The position numbers and the translations under genes are program-made. The notes beneath the pieces were generated by a model that ran no database searches, was not told the origin of the DNA, and saw only the letters and a program-made list of their open reading frames with translations. From Telluribacter sp035998675 (GTDB taxonomy: Bacteria > Bacteroidota > Bacteroidia > Cytophagales > Spirosomataceae), in the NCBI RefSeq assembly GCF_035998675.1, contig NZ_DASYHI010000016.1:62001-126000 (forward strand): DNA of 64,000 nucleotides, given 5' to 3'. The stretch's first letter is position 1; each line of letters opens with the position of its first letter. Below are positions 1 through 8,509 of the stretch, piece by piece.

Positions 1-887
1 TAGCCGGTTGGGCTTTGCCGGCCAATGCTGCGTCCGGCTATCAAATCACCAAAATTGCGGTACGAGAATCCGCCCTGTACAGCCACCTTCTGACTACTTA
101 CTCCCAGGGCCAACCGTCCCGATTGCTCCATACCCCCACTCATCCAGCGGGTCAGGGCGGTACCTTTCAGTTGCCTCCGTTCACTGAATTGGGGAGTCTG
201 GGTGAGTACATTAATAGTACCACCAATGGCGTCGGTTCCGTACTGCACTGAGCCGCCGCCTCGTACTACCTCAATCCGGTCGAGCGACAACGGGTCAATG
301 GTATTGAGGTACTGGTTGGGCCCGGAACGAAAGGTGGCGTTGTTAAGCCTGATTCCGTCAACCAGCAGGAGGGTTTGCTGTCCGGTCAGTCCCCGAACAA
401 AGGGTGAACCGCCGCCATGGTTGGTTTTTTGGACAAACAGGCCCGACTGCCCCATCAGGAGCTCGGGCGTGGAGCGTACGTTACTTTGCAGCAGGTCCCG
501 CCGGGTAAGTACGGTAATGGCTTCGGGACGTTCGAATTGGTTGGTCTGGTACCGCTGGGCCGTTACTACCACTTCCTCATTGAGCTGAATAGTAGCCGGG
601 GAAAGTACTATGTCGTGCGTCTGGTCCGCAGCGCCCCTGATTTCCTGCGCATGGTTTTCATAGCCCACCGAAGAAAAAACTACGTTGAGGTTTGCCTCCT
701 TCGGAAGTTTTACCTGATAATTCCCCCGGCGGTCGGAGGTAGTACCCAGGGTACTGTTGCTGATTTGTACATGTACCCCCGAAACCGGCCGACCGGTCTG
801 GGCGTCGGTTATATGCCCGCGAAGGGTTTGGGAATACGATTTAAAAGAAAAAATTAACAGAAAAGAAAAGAGATGAAACTTGCTCAT
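1..887 (-). CDS. TonB-dependent receptor, N-terminal part (runs off the window)
   Basis: I translated the minus strand from an ATG at 885-887. It gives a signal peptide (MSKFHLFSFLLIFSF, then SYSQ) followed by a carboxypeptidase-like regulatory domain (GHITDAQTGRPVSGVHV at about residues 25-41, ending in the segment IQLNEEVVVTAQRY). A plug domain follows, with RSTPELLMGQSGLFVQ, VRGLTGQQTLLLVDG and IEVVRGGGSVQYGTDAIGG. This order is typical of Bacteroidota outer-membrane TonB-dependent receptors, which import bound ligands using TonB energy. The beta-barrel lies beyond base 1, so the substrate cannot be judged. The reading frame is intact over all 296 visible codons. The gene is divergent from the small barrel-like gene at 1120. 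Confidence 0.9.
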   Translation of the reverse strand, partial: MSKFHLFSFLLIFSFKSYSQTLRGHITDAQTGRPVSGVHVQISNSTLGTTSDRRGNYQVKLPKEANLNVVFSSVGYENHAQEIRGAADQTHDIVLSPATIQLNEEVVVTAQRYQTNQFERPEAITVLTRRDLLQSNVRSTPELLMGQSGLFVQKTNHGGGSPFVRGLTGQQTLLLVDGIRLNNATFRSGPNQYLNTIDPLSLDRIEVVRGGGSVQYGTDAIGGTINVLTQTPQFSERRQLKGTALTRWMSGGMEQSGRLALGVSSQKVAVQGGFSYRNFGDLIAGRSIGRQSPTG

Positions 888-1119
888 GAGTTAGTACCAG
901 AAGAGTTTTTCCAGAAATGCGGCCACCAAAGATGTTATTTTAAGACCAAAAAACGTACTATCGGCCGGTTAACTTTATGTAATATTTCCGGCCACTGTAT
1001 TCAAACTACCTCTTTCAGAGAGTCAGAAACCGGATGTGGAGGTACTGCAATTTCCTGACCGATAGGGGTTACTGACCCGAGGGTTGTCATAGTCAGGTCA
1101 ATACTTAATTCAAACTGCT

Positions 1120-1587
1120 ATGAAAAAGATACTACACATTAGTTTTCTGCTCCTGGTCGTCGGCCTTTCTAACCAACTTTGTCACGCCCAAAGCTACCAG
1201 ACCGGGGTGGGGATTCGACTGGGAAATACGGGTGGACTTTCGGTTAAGCACTTTGTGGATGGCCGCCGGGCCGTAGAGGGTATTCTCAGCACGCGCTGGC
1301 GGAGCCTGGGTGTAACGGGGCTGCTGGAGTGGCATAAGGAGGCCTTCCAAACCCCCGGCCTGAACTTCTACTACGGTGTGGGTGGGCACCTGTACCTGGG
1401 TGGTTACCGGCGTCGCTACTACGAGCGGAGCAGCGGCATTGGCATCGACGGTATTCTGGGGCTTGAGTACCAGCTTCGGCAGTCACCTATTTCCGGTAGC
1501 CTGGACTGGAAACCGGCCATTAACCTGATTGGCCGGGGTGGCTATCAGGAAGGGGGTCTGGCGCTGACGGTACGGTATGTGTTTTAA
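1120..1587 (+). CDS. Small secreted protein, probable outer-membrane beta-barrel
   Basis: A 155-residue protein with a clear signal peptide (MKKILHISFLLLVVGLSNQ, cleavage probably after CHAQ near residue 24). The mature part is rich in Gly, Tyr and Arg with alternating hydrophobic residues (for example GVGIRLGNTGG, NFYYGVGGHLYLGG, GIGIDGILGLEYQ) and ends in an aromatic residue (VRYVF). Short barrels of this kind are common in Bacteroidota and usually unassigned. No enzymatic motif is visible. The gene stands alone between the divergent TonB receptor and the convergent aroQ, so context gives no role. The barrel assignment is inferred from composition and the C-terminal Phe. Confidence 0.75.
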   Translation: MKKILHISFLLLVVGLSNQLCHAQSYQTGVGIRLGNTGGLSVKHFVDGRRAVEGILSTRWRSLGVTGLLEWHKEAFQTPGLNFYYGVGGHLYLGGYRRRYYERSSGIGIDGILGLEYQLRQSPISGSLDWKPAINLIGRGGYQEGGLALTVRYVF

Positions 1588-1605
1588 AGATGAAAGAGTG
1601 GATGA

Positions 1606-1755
1606 GTGAAAGAGCGAAATTACAGTGGTAATTGAGTAATGGCGGGTAATTGAATAATGAGAAAATATTGCCTGAGTGATAGATGTACTCACTTTCTTAC
1701 GCGCGGCATCCCTCCTTTCTCTTTTCCCTTTTTTAACATTCTTTCGCTCTTTCAC
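1606..1755. repeat. Intergenic inverted repeat of the GTGAAAGAGCGAA type
   Basis: GTGAAAGAGCGAA at 1606-1618 is matched perfectly by its reverse complement at 1743-1755. Related GAGTGAAAGAG-like text fills both ends, and GGTAATTGA(G/A)TAATG occurs twice in between. The element fills the gap between two convergent genes. Similar purine-rich GAGTGAA text recurs near 3255-3285, 38690-38705 and 48865-48895. Confidence 0.6.
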
Positions 1756-1765
1756 AATTCGCTCT

Positions 1766-2185
1766 TTACCCTAACAGGTACCTGACGGCCAGCTCGTAAC
1801 CTTTCAGACCCAGGCCGCAAATCATGCCCTTGCAGCGGCTGGTAAGGTAGCTATGCTGCCGGAAGGACTCACGGGCGTGAATGTTGGAAATATGTACCTC
1901 CACGGCCGGGACCGGGACCGCCGACAGCGCATCAGCCAGGGCCACGGAGGTGTGGGTATAGCCTCCGGCATTGATAACGATACCATCAAACGAAAACCCG
2001 ACTTCGTGAATCTTGTCAATCAGGGCACCTTCGTGGTTGGACTGAAAGTAGTGCAGCTCCACTTCCTGAAAAAGAGGTTTTAACGATCTAAAATACTCCT
2101 CAAATGACTGGTTGCCGTAAACGGTGGGTTCCCGCTTGCCGAGCAGGTTGAGGTTGGGTCCGTTCAGTATCAGGATTTGCTTCAT
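1766..2185 (-). CDS. aroQ: 3-dehydroquinate dehydratase, type II
   Basis: 139 residues, the usual size for the class II enzyme. It removes water from 3-dehydroquinate to give 3-dehydroshikimate in the cytosolic shikimate pathway. The family landmarks are all present: GPNLNLLGKRE at residues 9-19, the catalytic Tyr at 23, QSNHEG, NAGGYTHTS in the middle, and VEVHISNIHARESFRQHS carrying the catalytic His and the active-site lid Arg. The start MKQILILNGPNLN matches the family N-terminus. Class II enzymes are dodecamers. The gene is divergent from xerD with a repeat-containing intergenic region between them, and no other aromatic-pathway gene is nearby. Confidence 0.96.
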   Translation of the reverse strand: MKQILILNGPNLNLLGKREPTVYGNQSFEEYFRSLKPLFQEVELHYFQSNHEGALIDKIHEVGFSFDGIVINAGGYTHTSVALADALSAVPVPAVEVHISNIHARESFRQHSYLTSRCKGMICGLGLKGYELAVRYLLG

Positions 2186-2188
2186 CGG

Positions 2189-2341
2189 TAGGTGTTAGTT
2201 ATTAGCAGTTAGCTGTTAGCTTTGTATTCTTGGCGCAGAAAAGCCCTTACCGGGTAGTATCGCTCTTTTTTTCGTACGACCTGACGGAAAACAACGCCTG
2301 CGAAAAAACAGCTAATTACTAACACCTAAAGGCTAACAGCT
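2189..2341. repeat. Imperfect inverted repeats of the TTAGC type between aroQ and xerD
   Basis: TAGGTGTTAGTTATTAGC at 2189-2206 matches the reverse complement of 2311-2328 at 17 of 18 positions. AGCTGTTAGC at 2211-2220 is matched exactly, inverted, at 2332-2341. The two pairs are not nested, so this is a repeat-rich element rather than one simple hairpin. It occupies the shared 5' region of the divergent genes. Confidence 0.65.
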
Positions 2342-2344
2342 CTT

Positions 2345-3241
2345 ATGTGGCAAAGCTACATTAAACATTTTAAAAATTACCTGCGGCTGGAACGCTCCCT
2401 GTCGGACAATTCCATTCAGGCCTACGTACACGACGCCGAAAAGCTGAGCGAGTACGTCGAGCTTTCGGGCCTGGGCACCTCCCCTACCGACCTTAAGGAA
2501 GAGCATCTGCTGGGTTTTCTGAAGTACCTGACCGAACTGGGCCTGTCGGCCCACTCCCAGGCGCGGCTGCTTTCGGGGGTAAAAGCCTTTTATAAGTACC
2601 TGTTGCTGGAAAATGCCATAACCCAGGACCCGACCGAGCTGATAGAGTCGCCCCGCCTGCCCCGCAAACTACCCGATGTACTCAGCTACCCGGAAATAGA
2701 GCGGATGCTGGAAGCCATTGACCACTCCACTCCCGAAGGTACCCGCAACCGCGCCATTCTGGAAGTACTTTATAGTTGCGGCCTGCGGGTAACTGAGCTG
2801 GTCAGTCTGCAGCTGACTAACTGCTACTTCGACATTGGTTTTCTGCGCATTATCGGAAAAGGCGATAAGGTACGTCTGGTACCTATCGGCCGCGACGCCA
2901 TTAAGTACACCCAGCTCTACCTCGACCACGTTCGTTCCCAGCTGGATGTACAGAAGGAAAGCGAAGATATTCTGTTCCTTAACAAGCGGGGCGGACAGTT
3001 GTCACGGGTGATGATATTCATGATTATCAAGGACATAGCCGCGACCGCAGGAATCACCAAAAACGTAAGTCCGCATACCTTCCGCCACTCTTTTGCCACC
3101 CACCTGGTGGAGGGTGGGGCCAGTCTGCGGGCCGTGCAGGAGATGCTTGGTCACGAATCCATCACTACCACGGAAATCTATACCCACCTCGACCGTGACT
3201 ACCTGCGCCAGATTATCACCGAATTTCATCCGAGGGCCTGA
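2345..3241 (+). CDS. xerD: Tyrosine recombinase, XerC/XerD family
   Basis: 298 residues, the standard length for Xer recombinases, which resolve chromosome dimers at dif during division. An N-terminal SAM-like DNA-binding domain (about 1-95) precedes the catalytic domain. All active-site residues are visible: Arg148 (GLRVTEL), Lys172 (GKGDKVR), His244 and Arg247 (SPHTFRHSF), His270 (MLGHES) and the nucleophile Tyr279 (TEIYTH). The start MWQSYIKHFKNYL is typical. The XerD label rather than XerC rests on general resemblance only. I see no phage or integron neighbours, so a housekeeping role is likely. The repeat-rich region 2189-2341 sits immediately upstream. Confidence 0.9.
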   Translation: MWQSYIKHFKNYLRLERSLSDNSIQAYVHDAEKLSEYVELSGLGTSPTDLKEEHLLGFLKYLTELGLSAHSQARLLSGVKAFYKYLLLENAITQDPTELIESPRLPRKLPDVLSYPEIERMLEAIDHSTPEGTRNRAILEVLYSCGLRVTELVSLQLTNCYFDIGFLRIIGKGDKVRLVPIGRDAIKYTQLYLDHVRSQLDVQKESEDILFLNKRGGQLSRVMIFMIIKDIAATAGITKNVSPHTFRHSFATHLVEGGASLRAVQEMLGHESITTTEIYTHLDRDYLRQIITEFHPRA

Positions 3242-3353
3242 AGGGGGTATTTTTGAATGAGAGGAGGAGTGAATGAGTGAATTAGAAGAGGTGGGGTGGA
3301 GCATGAAGCTGCGGTACCTACATACAAACATGAAACTTCATCCCTACCTGATC

Positions 3354-3410
3354 ACTGGTCATTGCTAACTGGTCACTGGTCCCTGTTTAACTGGTCATTG
3401 TTCACTGGTA
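3354..3410. repeat. Short irregular repeat of ACTGGTC units
   Basis: ACTGGTC occurs at 3354-3360, 3368-3374, 3375-3381 and 3390-3396, with ACTGGTA at 3404-3410, partly separated by ATTG-like text. It lies between xerD and the SDR gene, just downstream of GAGTGAA-rich text at about 3255-3285. I see no coding potential. Confidence 0.6.
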
Positions 3411-3470
3411 TACGTTTTTTAGATGAAATGGGTAATTGAATAAAATTATTTATCTAAACCTCAATTACCT

Positions 3471-4328
3471 ATGCAATATCCAGATAGTGTTGAAGAACAA
3501 ACCCAACCACAACAGCCCGGGATTGAGTCAGAAATGACTCCCGAGCCCATTGTTATTCGGGAAAATTATCGTGGGAGCGGAAAGCTGGAAGGAAAGACCG
3601 CCCTTATTACCGGCGGGGATAGTGGAATTGGTCGGTCAGTAGCGGTACATTTTGCCCGGGAAGGGGCCAATGTAGCCATTGTGTATCTGAATGAGGACGA
3701 TGACGCTAAAAAAACCAAACAAATGGTAGAGGCCGAAGGCCGAAAGTGTCTGCTGCTACCGGGGGATATCCGAAACGAAAGCTTTTGTAAGGAAGCGGTA
3801 AAAAGAACGGTAAACGAATTGGGAAAACTAAACATCCTGGTCAACAATGCCGCCGAACAGCACCCTAAGGACGATATTCAGGAAATTTCGGCCGAGCAGT
3901 TGACCTCTACTTTTACGACCAATATTTTCTCGTTTTTCCACTTTACTCAGGCTGCCCTGAAGCACATGAGTGAAGGGGACTGCGTTATAAATACCACCTC
4001 GGTGACCGCTTACGAAGGCAGCCCGCAGCTACTTGACTACTCCTCTACCAAGGGGGCCATTGTAGCATTTACCCGTTCGCTATCGAAGAGTCTGGCCGAA
4101 AAGGGCATTCGTATCAATGCCGTAGCACCCGGTCCCATCTGGACTCCACTGATTCCGGCTACTTTTGACGAAGAAAAAGTGGGCAAGTTTGGTCAGAATA
4201 CCCCCCTGGGGCGTCCCGGCCAGCCCTGTGAGGTAGCTACCTGCTACGTATTTCTGGCTGGTGAGGACGCTTCCTACATGACCGGACAGGTACTTCACCC
4301 CAACGGAGGCCGCGTAGTAAATGGCTAA
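3471..4328 (+). CDS. SDR-family NAD(P)-dependent oxidoreductase (general stress protein type)
   Basis: 285 residues with a classical short-chain dehydrogenase fold preceded by an extension of about 40 residues (QTQPQQPGIESEM...). This layout is typical of the YhdF/YdaD-like stress-associated subfamily. The cofactor motif is TGGDSGIG at 47-54, the structural NNAA motif at 125-128, and the catalytic triad is Ser177, Tyr190 and Lys194 (LLDYSSTKG). The C-terminal GRPGQPCEVA and SYMTGQVLHPNGG also fit. The substrate is unknown; relatives act on sugars or aldehydes. It stands alone, followed by a strong hairpin terminator at 4339-4389. Confidence 0.9.
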   Translation: MQYPDSVEEQTQPQQPGIESEMTPEPIVIRENYRGSGKLEGKTALITGGDSGIGRSVAVHFAREGANVAIVYLNEDDDAKKTKQMVEAEGRKCLLLPGDIRNESFCKEAVKRTVNELGKLNILVNNAAEQHPKDDIQEISAEQLTSTFTTNIFSFFHFTQAALKHMSEGDCVINTTSVTAYEGSPQLLDYSSTKGAIVAFTRSLSKSLAEKGIRINAVAPGPIWTPLIPATFDEEKVGKFGQNTPLGRPGQPCEVATCYVFLAGEDASYMTGQVLHPNGGRVVNG

Positions 4329-4338
4329 CCAGGTACTT

Positions 4339-4389
4339 AAAAACCAGAAAAGCCCACAACCGTATAAGTTGTGGGCTTTTCTGGTTTTT
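4339..4389. terminator. Strong bidirectional hairpin terminator
   Basis: A near-perfect 22-bp stem (AAAACCAGAAAAGCCCACAAC-type left arm at 4339-4360, complementary right arm 4368-4389) encloses a 7-base loop. It has an A tract on the left and a T tract on the right, so it can serve both the SDR gene and the convergent small gene at 4403. Confidence 0.9.
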
Positions 4390-4402
4390 AGTCAGGCAGC
4401 AA

Positions 4403-4621
4403 TCAGCTGTCTTTTACATTATCTTTTCCCAGAATAGAATCCAGAAGCAGGGTATCGGATGATAAAGGCAATGCTCCTGGCAGCGCCCGTTCCAGCTGCT
4501 TGGGTTTGTTCCAGGGGGCCGTGGTACGGCGGGCCATATCTACAGTAAGCAAGGCTACTATCAGCGTAAACACAACAAACACGATTACGAATATCTTCCG
4601 GTTACGGTTGGGTTCAGCCAT
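4403..4621 (-). CDS. Small single-pass membrane protein, unknown function
   Basis: 72 residues. A basic start (MAEPNRNRK) is followed by one hydrophobic segment at about residues 10-28 (IFVIVFVVFTLIVALLTVD) and a polar tail. The tail is probably periplasmic, from the more positive N-terminal flank. I do not recognise a family. It starts 3 bases after the stop of sixA, so the two are almost certainly co-transcribed and end at the terminator 4339-4389. Confidence 0.65.
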   Translation of the reverse strand: MAEPNRNRKIFVIVFVVFTLIVALLTVDMARRTTAPWNKPKQLERALPGALPLSSDTLLLDSILGKDNVKDS

Positions 4622-4624
4622 AAG

Positions 4625-5131
4625 TCAGTGTTTTTCTCTGAATTGCTTGGGCGACTCATACTTAATGAAGGTCGCCATTTTGCCGGATACTTCCGCCCAC
4701 GTTACATCTTCAAATTCAAATATGGCTACACTCCCTTTTTCCATGGACCCCACATCTGAGCGGGTCAGGTACTCGGAGAAGTAAGAAATGTCCGGATTAT
4801 GGCCAAAAAGCATTAGTATCTGACAGTCCTCGGGGGTAGTGTTTACTGCCAGTAGGTACGCCTGCGGTCCGCCGTCATACATGTTATTACTTAACTCAAT
4901 GGCATCCACATCAAAGTGCAGCTGCTCGGCCATGACCTTGGCGGTCTGATAGGCCCGGACGGCACTACTGGACACCATACGTTGTACTGTAATCTGTTTC
5001 AGAGCCAGGTGTCGACCCATTCGGGCTGCGTCCATCACTCCCCTGGGGGTAAGGTCCCTCTCGAAGTCTTTGAACATGGGAGCACGGTCTTCTGTGTGGG
5101 CATGCCGAACTAAGTATAGCGTTTTTTTCAT
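4625..5131 (-). CDS. sixA: SixA-like histidine phosphatase
   Basis: 168 residues of the histidine phosphatase (phosphoglycerate mutase-like) superfamily. The phosphohistidine motif is LVRHAHTED near residues 7-15 (RHA instead of the common RHG, as usual for SixA). A second conserved Arg lies in SSSAVRAYQTA and the second catalytic His in LMLFGHNPD. E. coli SixA dephosphorylates phosphohistidine on signalling or PTS proteins; the substrate here is unknown. The gene is the first of a two-gene unit with the small membrane protein at 4403-4621 and is divergent from sppA. Confidence 0.85.
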   Translation of the reverse strand: MKKTLYLVRHAHTEDRAPMFKDFERDLTPRGVMDAARMGRHLALKQITVQRMVSSSAVRAYQTAKVMAEQLHFDVDAIELSNNMYDGGPQAYLLAVNTTPEDCQILMLFGHNPDISYFSEYLTRSDVGSMEKGSVAIFEFEDVTWAEVSGKMATFIKYESPKQFREKH

Positions 5132-5156
5132 AGATGGATTTTTGACAATATTACAA

Positions 5157-5164
5157 CAAAACTA
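5157..5164 (-). promoter_or_regulatory. Candidate -7 element for sixA
   Basis: On the minus strand this reads TAGTTTTG, an exact match to the Bacteroidota primary-sigma TAnnTTTG element, 26 bases before the sixA ATG. I could not find a convincing TTTG -33 element at the usual spacing. Confidence 0.45.
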
Positions 5165-5293
5165 CACACCCTATGTTATGGCTTTCCTGATTAAATTTAA
5201 GTACTCAGGCTGCTGAACCCATTATTTCGCCGTTTGTAACTATGTAATTACCTTTAAGCATAATTAGCTATGCTACAGGGAGCTTTTAATGTG

Positions 5294-5301
5294 TATTTTT
5301 G
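5294..5301 (+). promoter_or_regulatory. Candidate -7 element for sppA
   Basis: TATTTTTG matches TAnnTTTG exactly and lies 47 bases upstream of the sppA ATG in the divergent gap. No clear -33 partner is visible at 19-21 bases. Confidence 0.45.
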
Positions 5302-5348
5302 TTAAACTACTATACCTAATTCAACCTATTTTTTAGTTAAGTCTTTCT

Positions 5349-7115
5349 ATGGTACAATTCCTGAAATATGTACTCGCTACTGTGGTGGGTATTTTTCTTT
5401 TTTCCTTCCTGTCCCTCATTCTGTTAATTGGTATCGGTTCCCTCTTTTCGGGCGACGATAAAGTGGTGATAAATAATAATTCCGTCCTGAAAATCGACCT
5501 CAATAAGCCGGTCCAGGAGGTAGGGGTAGAAAATCCATTCTCTGAATTTGCCAGTCCGTTCTTTAATCCTTCTAATGTCATCGGACTGAAGGATATTAGG
5601 GCCGCCCTTTCCTACGCCCGGGAAGACGACAACATAAAAGGGGTATACATCAAAGCCGAGTCTCCTTCGGCCGGATGGGCTACCCTGGAGGAAATCCGAA
5701 ACGAGCTGCTGGAATTTAAGAAATCCGGCAAGTTTGTCTATTCCTACGCGGAGTACTACAGCGAAAAAGGGTACTACCTGGCTTCGGTGGCGGACAAAAT
5801 TTACCTGAATCCGGCCGGTGGCATGGAATGGAACGGGTTGTCGGCCGAGTATGAATTTTACAAAGGTACCTTCGACAAGCTGGACATAAAACCCGTAGTG
5901 TTTCGGGTTGGTGAATTTAAAAGTGCCGTTGAGATGTTCTCCCGGAAAGACATGAGCGAGGCCAGCAAAAAACAAACGGCTGAGCTCCTGCAGGCCATCA
6001 ATGGACATTTTATCAATAATGTAGCCCAGGCCCGCAAACTCACGCCCACTCGCCTGCTCGACCTGGCCGACTCCCTCACCATCCGGAATCCGGCCTCGGC
6101 CTTACTGAACAAACTGGTTACCCATGTAGCCTATCAGGATGAGTTTGAGAGCGCCATAAAAAAGCAGCTGAAACTGGATGATAAAAAGGACATCGAGTTT
6201 GTGTCGCTGAGCAAATATATGAAAGCCGACCACGGCACCCAGACCGGCGACTTTAACAATCGTATCGCGGTGATTGTGGCCGAAGGTGAGATAGTTTCCG
6301 GTGAAGGTGGGGACGGCGTTATCAGTTCGGAAAAAATGGTAAAGGAGCTGAAAAAGGCGCGGGAAAACGACAAGATAAAGGCGATAGTCCTTCGCATTAA
6401 TTCACCCGGTGGCAGTTCACTGGCCTCTGATGTTATGTGGCGGGAAATAAAACTTACGGCCCAGAAAAAGCCGGTGATTGCCTCTATGTCCGACGTAGCC
6501 GCTTCGGGCGGGTACTATATGGCCATGGCCTGTGATACGATAATTGCCCAGCCCAATACCATTACGGGTTCCATCGGGATATTTGCCCTGCTCTTCAACG
6601 TAGAAGATTTCATGAATAACAAGCTGGGGATAACCTTTGACCGGGTCAAGACCAATAAACACGCCGACTGGCCTACCGTAACGCGTGAAATGACCGAATT
6701 TGAGAAGGAAATGTTCCAGAAAAGTGTAAACGAAGGCTACATGACTTTTACCCGTAAAGCGGCCGAAGGTCGTAATATGCAGGTGGAGCGCCTGCGCGAA
6801 CTGGCGCAGGGACGGGTTTGGTCGGGAGTAGAAGCCAAAGCCAACGGTTTGGTTGATATTTTGGGCGGTCTGGATGAGGCTATCCTGGTGGCCGCCAAAG
6901 CCGCCAAACTCAACGAGGGCGATTACCGGGTACGTTTTTATCCGGAAAAAATTAATCCGCTGGAAGATTTAATGGGCAAGCTTACCGGCAGCACCGAAGA
7001 GAAGGCTATTGCCAAACAGCTCGGCGAGCTGGCTCCTTACGTGAAAATGTACCAGCAGGTGATGCGGATGGAAGGTATACAGGCCCGCCTGCCCTACGAG
7101 CTGAAGATTTATTAA
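5349..7115 (+). CDS. sppA: Signal peptide peptidase SppA, 67-kDa type
   Basis: 588 residues, matching the long tandem-domain SppA form. This membrane-bound serine protease degrades cleaved signal peptides. One N-terminal membrane anchor (about residues 5-33) is followed by two ClpP-like domains. The catalytic Lys is 191 in GEFKSAVEMF (N-terminal domain) and the nucleophile Ser is 386 in SDVAASGGYYMA (C-terminal domain), a split active site as in the E. coli enzyme. GSIGIF and INSPGGSS are also present. It is a single gene with its own terminator (7140-7173), divergent from sixA. Confidence 0.95.
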   Translation: MVQFLKYVLATVVGIFLFSFLSLILLIGIGSLFSGDDKVVINNNSVLKIDLNKPVQEVGVENPFSEFASPFFNPSNVIGLKDIRAALSYAREDDNIKGVYIKAESPSAGWATLEEIRNELLEFKKSGKFVYSYAEYYSEKGYYLASVADKIYLNPAGGMEWNGLSAEYEFYKGTFDKLDIKPVVFRVGEFKSAVEMFSRKDMSEASKKQTAELLQAINGHFINNVAQARKLTPTRLLDLADSLTIRNPASALLNKLVTHVAYQDEFESAIKKQLKLDDKKDIEFVSLSKYMKADHGTQTGDFNNRIAVIVAEGEIVSGEGGDGVISSEKMVKELKKARENDKIKAIVLRINSPGGSSLASDVMWREIKLTAQKKPVIASMSDVAASGGYYMAMACDTIIAQPNTITGSIGIFALLFNVEDFMNNKLGITFDRVKTNKHADWPTVTREMTEFEKEMFQKSVNEGYMTFTRKAAEGRNMQVERLRELAQGRVWSGVEAKANGLVDILGGLDEAILVAAKAAKLNEGDYRVRFYPEKINPLEDLMGKLTGSTEEKAIAKQLGELAPYVKMYQQVMRMEGIQARLPYELKIY

Positions 7116-7139
7116 TAGCTGACGTAACTATTTTCAATA

Positions 7140-7173
7140 AAAAATGCCTTCGTCCTGAGACGAAGGCATTTTT
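7140..7173. terminator. Hairpin terminator between sppA and the nucleoside transporter
   Basis: AAAATGCCTTCGTC and its complement form a stem of about 14 bp with a 4-base loop at 7155-7158. A runs on the left and T runs on the right make it usable for both convergent genes. Confidence 0.9.
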
Positions 7174-7206
7174 GTAGCCTGTATTCCGAAAATAATGGGA
7201 GGTACT

Positions 7207-8445
7207 TTATAAGAGTAAGCCCGCCAGCGTCGCCGACATATAAGAGGCCAGCGTACCACAGATCAGCGCCCGGAAACCCAGACGGGCCAAATCGGAACGA
7301 CGGGAAGGGGCCAGTTCACCGATTCCCCCAACCTGAATCGCGATTGAGCTGAAATTAGCAAAACCACAAAGGGCAAAGCTGGTAATAACCAGGGTTTTGG
7401 GGTCCAGGGTTTCCTTTACTCTAACCAGGTCCAGATAGGCCACAAATTCGTTTATTACCATTTTGGTACCCATCAGGGCTCCCGCTACCTCGGTATCTTT
7501 GGAAGGTACACCCATAGCCCAGGCAAACACCGAAAACAGCTTACCCAGCATCAGGTTCAGGCTTAACTGGGGAAATGCGAATAGTCCGCCAATCAACCCC
7601 AGGATATAGTCAAACAAGGCCACCAGGGCAATGAAGCCAATGAGCATGGCAATTACATTAAACCCTACTTTTAACCCTTCGCTGGCACCGGCGGCAATAG
7701 CATCGAGCAGGTTGGCGTGGGTTTTCTTTATTTCCAGTTTTATTGCCCCCTTTGTTTCCGAAACCTCGGTTTCAGGATATACGATTTTAGAAATAACCAA
7801 AGCGCCGGGAGCAGCCATGAGGCTGGCGGCAATCAGGTAGGGCGCGGGTACGCCCAGGGAAATATAGACAGCCATAACCCCACCGGCAATACAGGCAAAG
7901 CTACCGGACATGGAAGCCATCAACTCCGAGTTGGTCATGCCTTTCAGGTAAGGCTTAATCATTATCTGCGCTTCAACCTGCCCCACAAAGGTACTTGCCA
8001 CGTTAGACAGAGCTTCGGCTCCACTCACTCCCATCAGCCAGTATACTCCTCTGGCAATGAGGCCAATAACCCGCTGCATAATACCCAGGTGGTACAGCAT
8101 GTTCACGAGTACCGCCACAAAAATAATGGTAGGAATAACCTTGAAGAAAAACACGTAGTCGTTGCCTTCTCCGAAGGCCCGGCGCATTACGTCGGTCCGG
8201 ACGAGGCTACCAAATACGAAGTCAGCGCCCTGGTCCGAAAAAGAAAGTAGTTTTTGTACTTTTTCACCTAACCACTGAAAAATAGCCTGCCCGGCATCTG
8301 TCCTGAGAATAAATACAGCCAACCCAAACTGAAGTCCTAACCCTACACCTACTGTTCTGAAATTTATTGCTTTTCGATTATTAGATAGCGCATACGCAAT
8401 CCCCAAAATAAGTACTATACCAATTAAGCCGGTAAATCTTTCCAT
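7207..8445 (-). CDS. Concentrative nucleoside transporter, NupC/CNT family
   Basis: 412 residues, the usual bacterial CNT length, with about ten hydrophobic segments. The order matches the family: an N-terminal three-helix region, a gate region (GSLVRTDVMRRAFG, VFFFKVIPTIIFVAVLVNML), EALSNVASTFVGQVEAQIM, the hallmark GSFACIAGGVMAVYISLG, and the C-terminal block KMVINEFVAYLDL ... SFALCGFANFSSIAIQVGG. CNT proteins import nucleosides using a sodium or proton gradient across the inner membrane; specificity cannot be read here. It is a lone gene convergent with sppA. Confidence 0.93.
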   Translation of the reverse strand: MERFTGLIGIVLILGIAYALSNNRKAINFRTVGVGLGLQFGLAVFILRTDAGQAIFQWLGEKVQKLLSFSDQGADFVFGSLVRTDVMRRAFGEGNDYVFFFKVIPTIIFVAVLVNMLYHLGIMQRVIGLIARGVYWLMGVSGAEALSNVASTFVGQVEAQIMIKPYLKGMTNSELMASMSGSFACIAGGVMAVYISLGVPAPYLIAASLMAAPGALVISKIVYPETEVSETKGAIKLEIKKTHANLLDAIAAGASEGLKVGFNVIAMLIGFIALVALFDYILGLIGGLFAFPQLSLNLMLGKLFSVFAWAMGVPSKDTEVAGALMGTKMVINEFVAYLDLVRVKETLDPKTLVITSFALCGFANFSSIAIQVGGIGELAPSRRSDLARLGFRALICGTLASYMSATLAGLLL

Positions 8446-8509
8446 TAATGATTAAAAATTAGAAGCCACGAAACCGCTAAATTAGTCAATTTCGGGCTAT
8501 CTATAGGAA

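Noticed and set aside
873..1058. 61-codon frame between the TonB receptor and the small barrel gene
   Set aside because: It overlaps the receptor start on the other strand, has no signal or domain features, and lies where promoters for two divergent genes are expected.
7717..8250. 177-codon plus-strand frame
   Set aside because: Antisense to the CNT transporter, whose hallmark motifs are unmistakable; no independent protein features.
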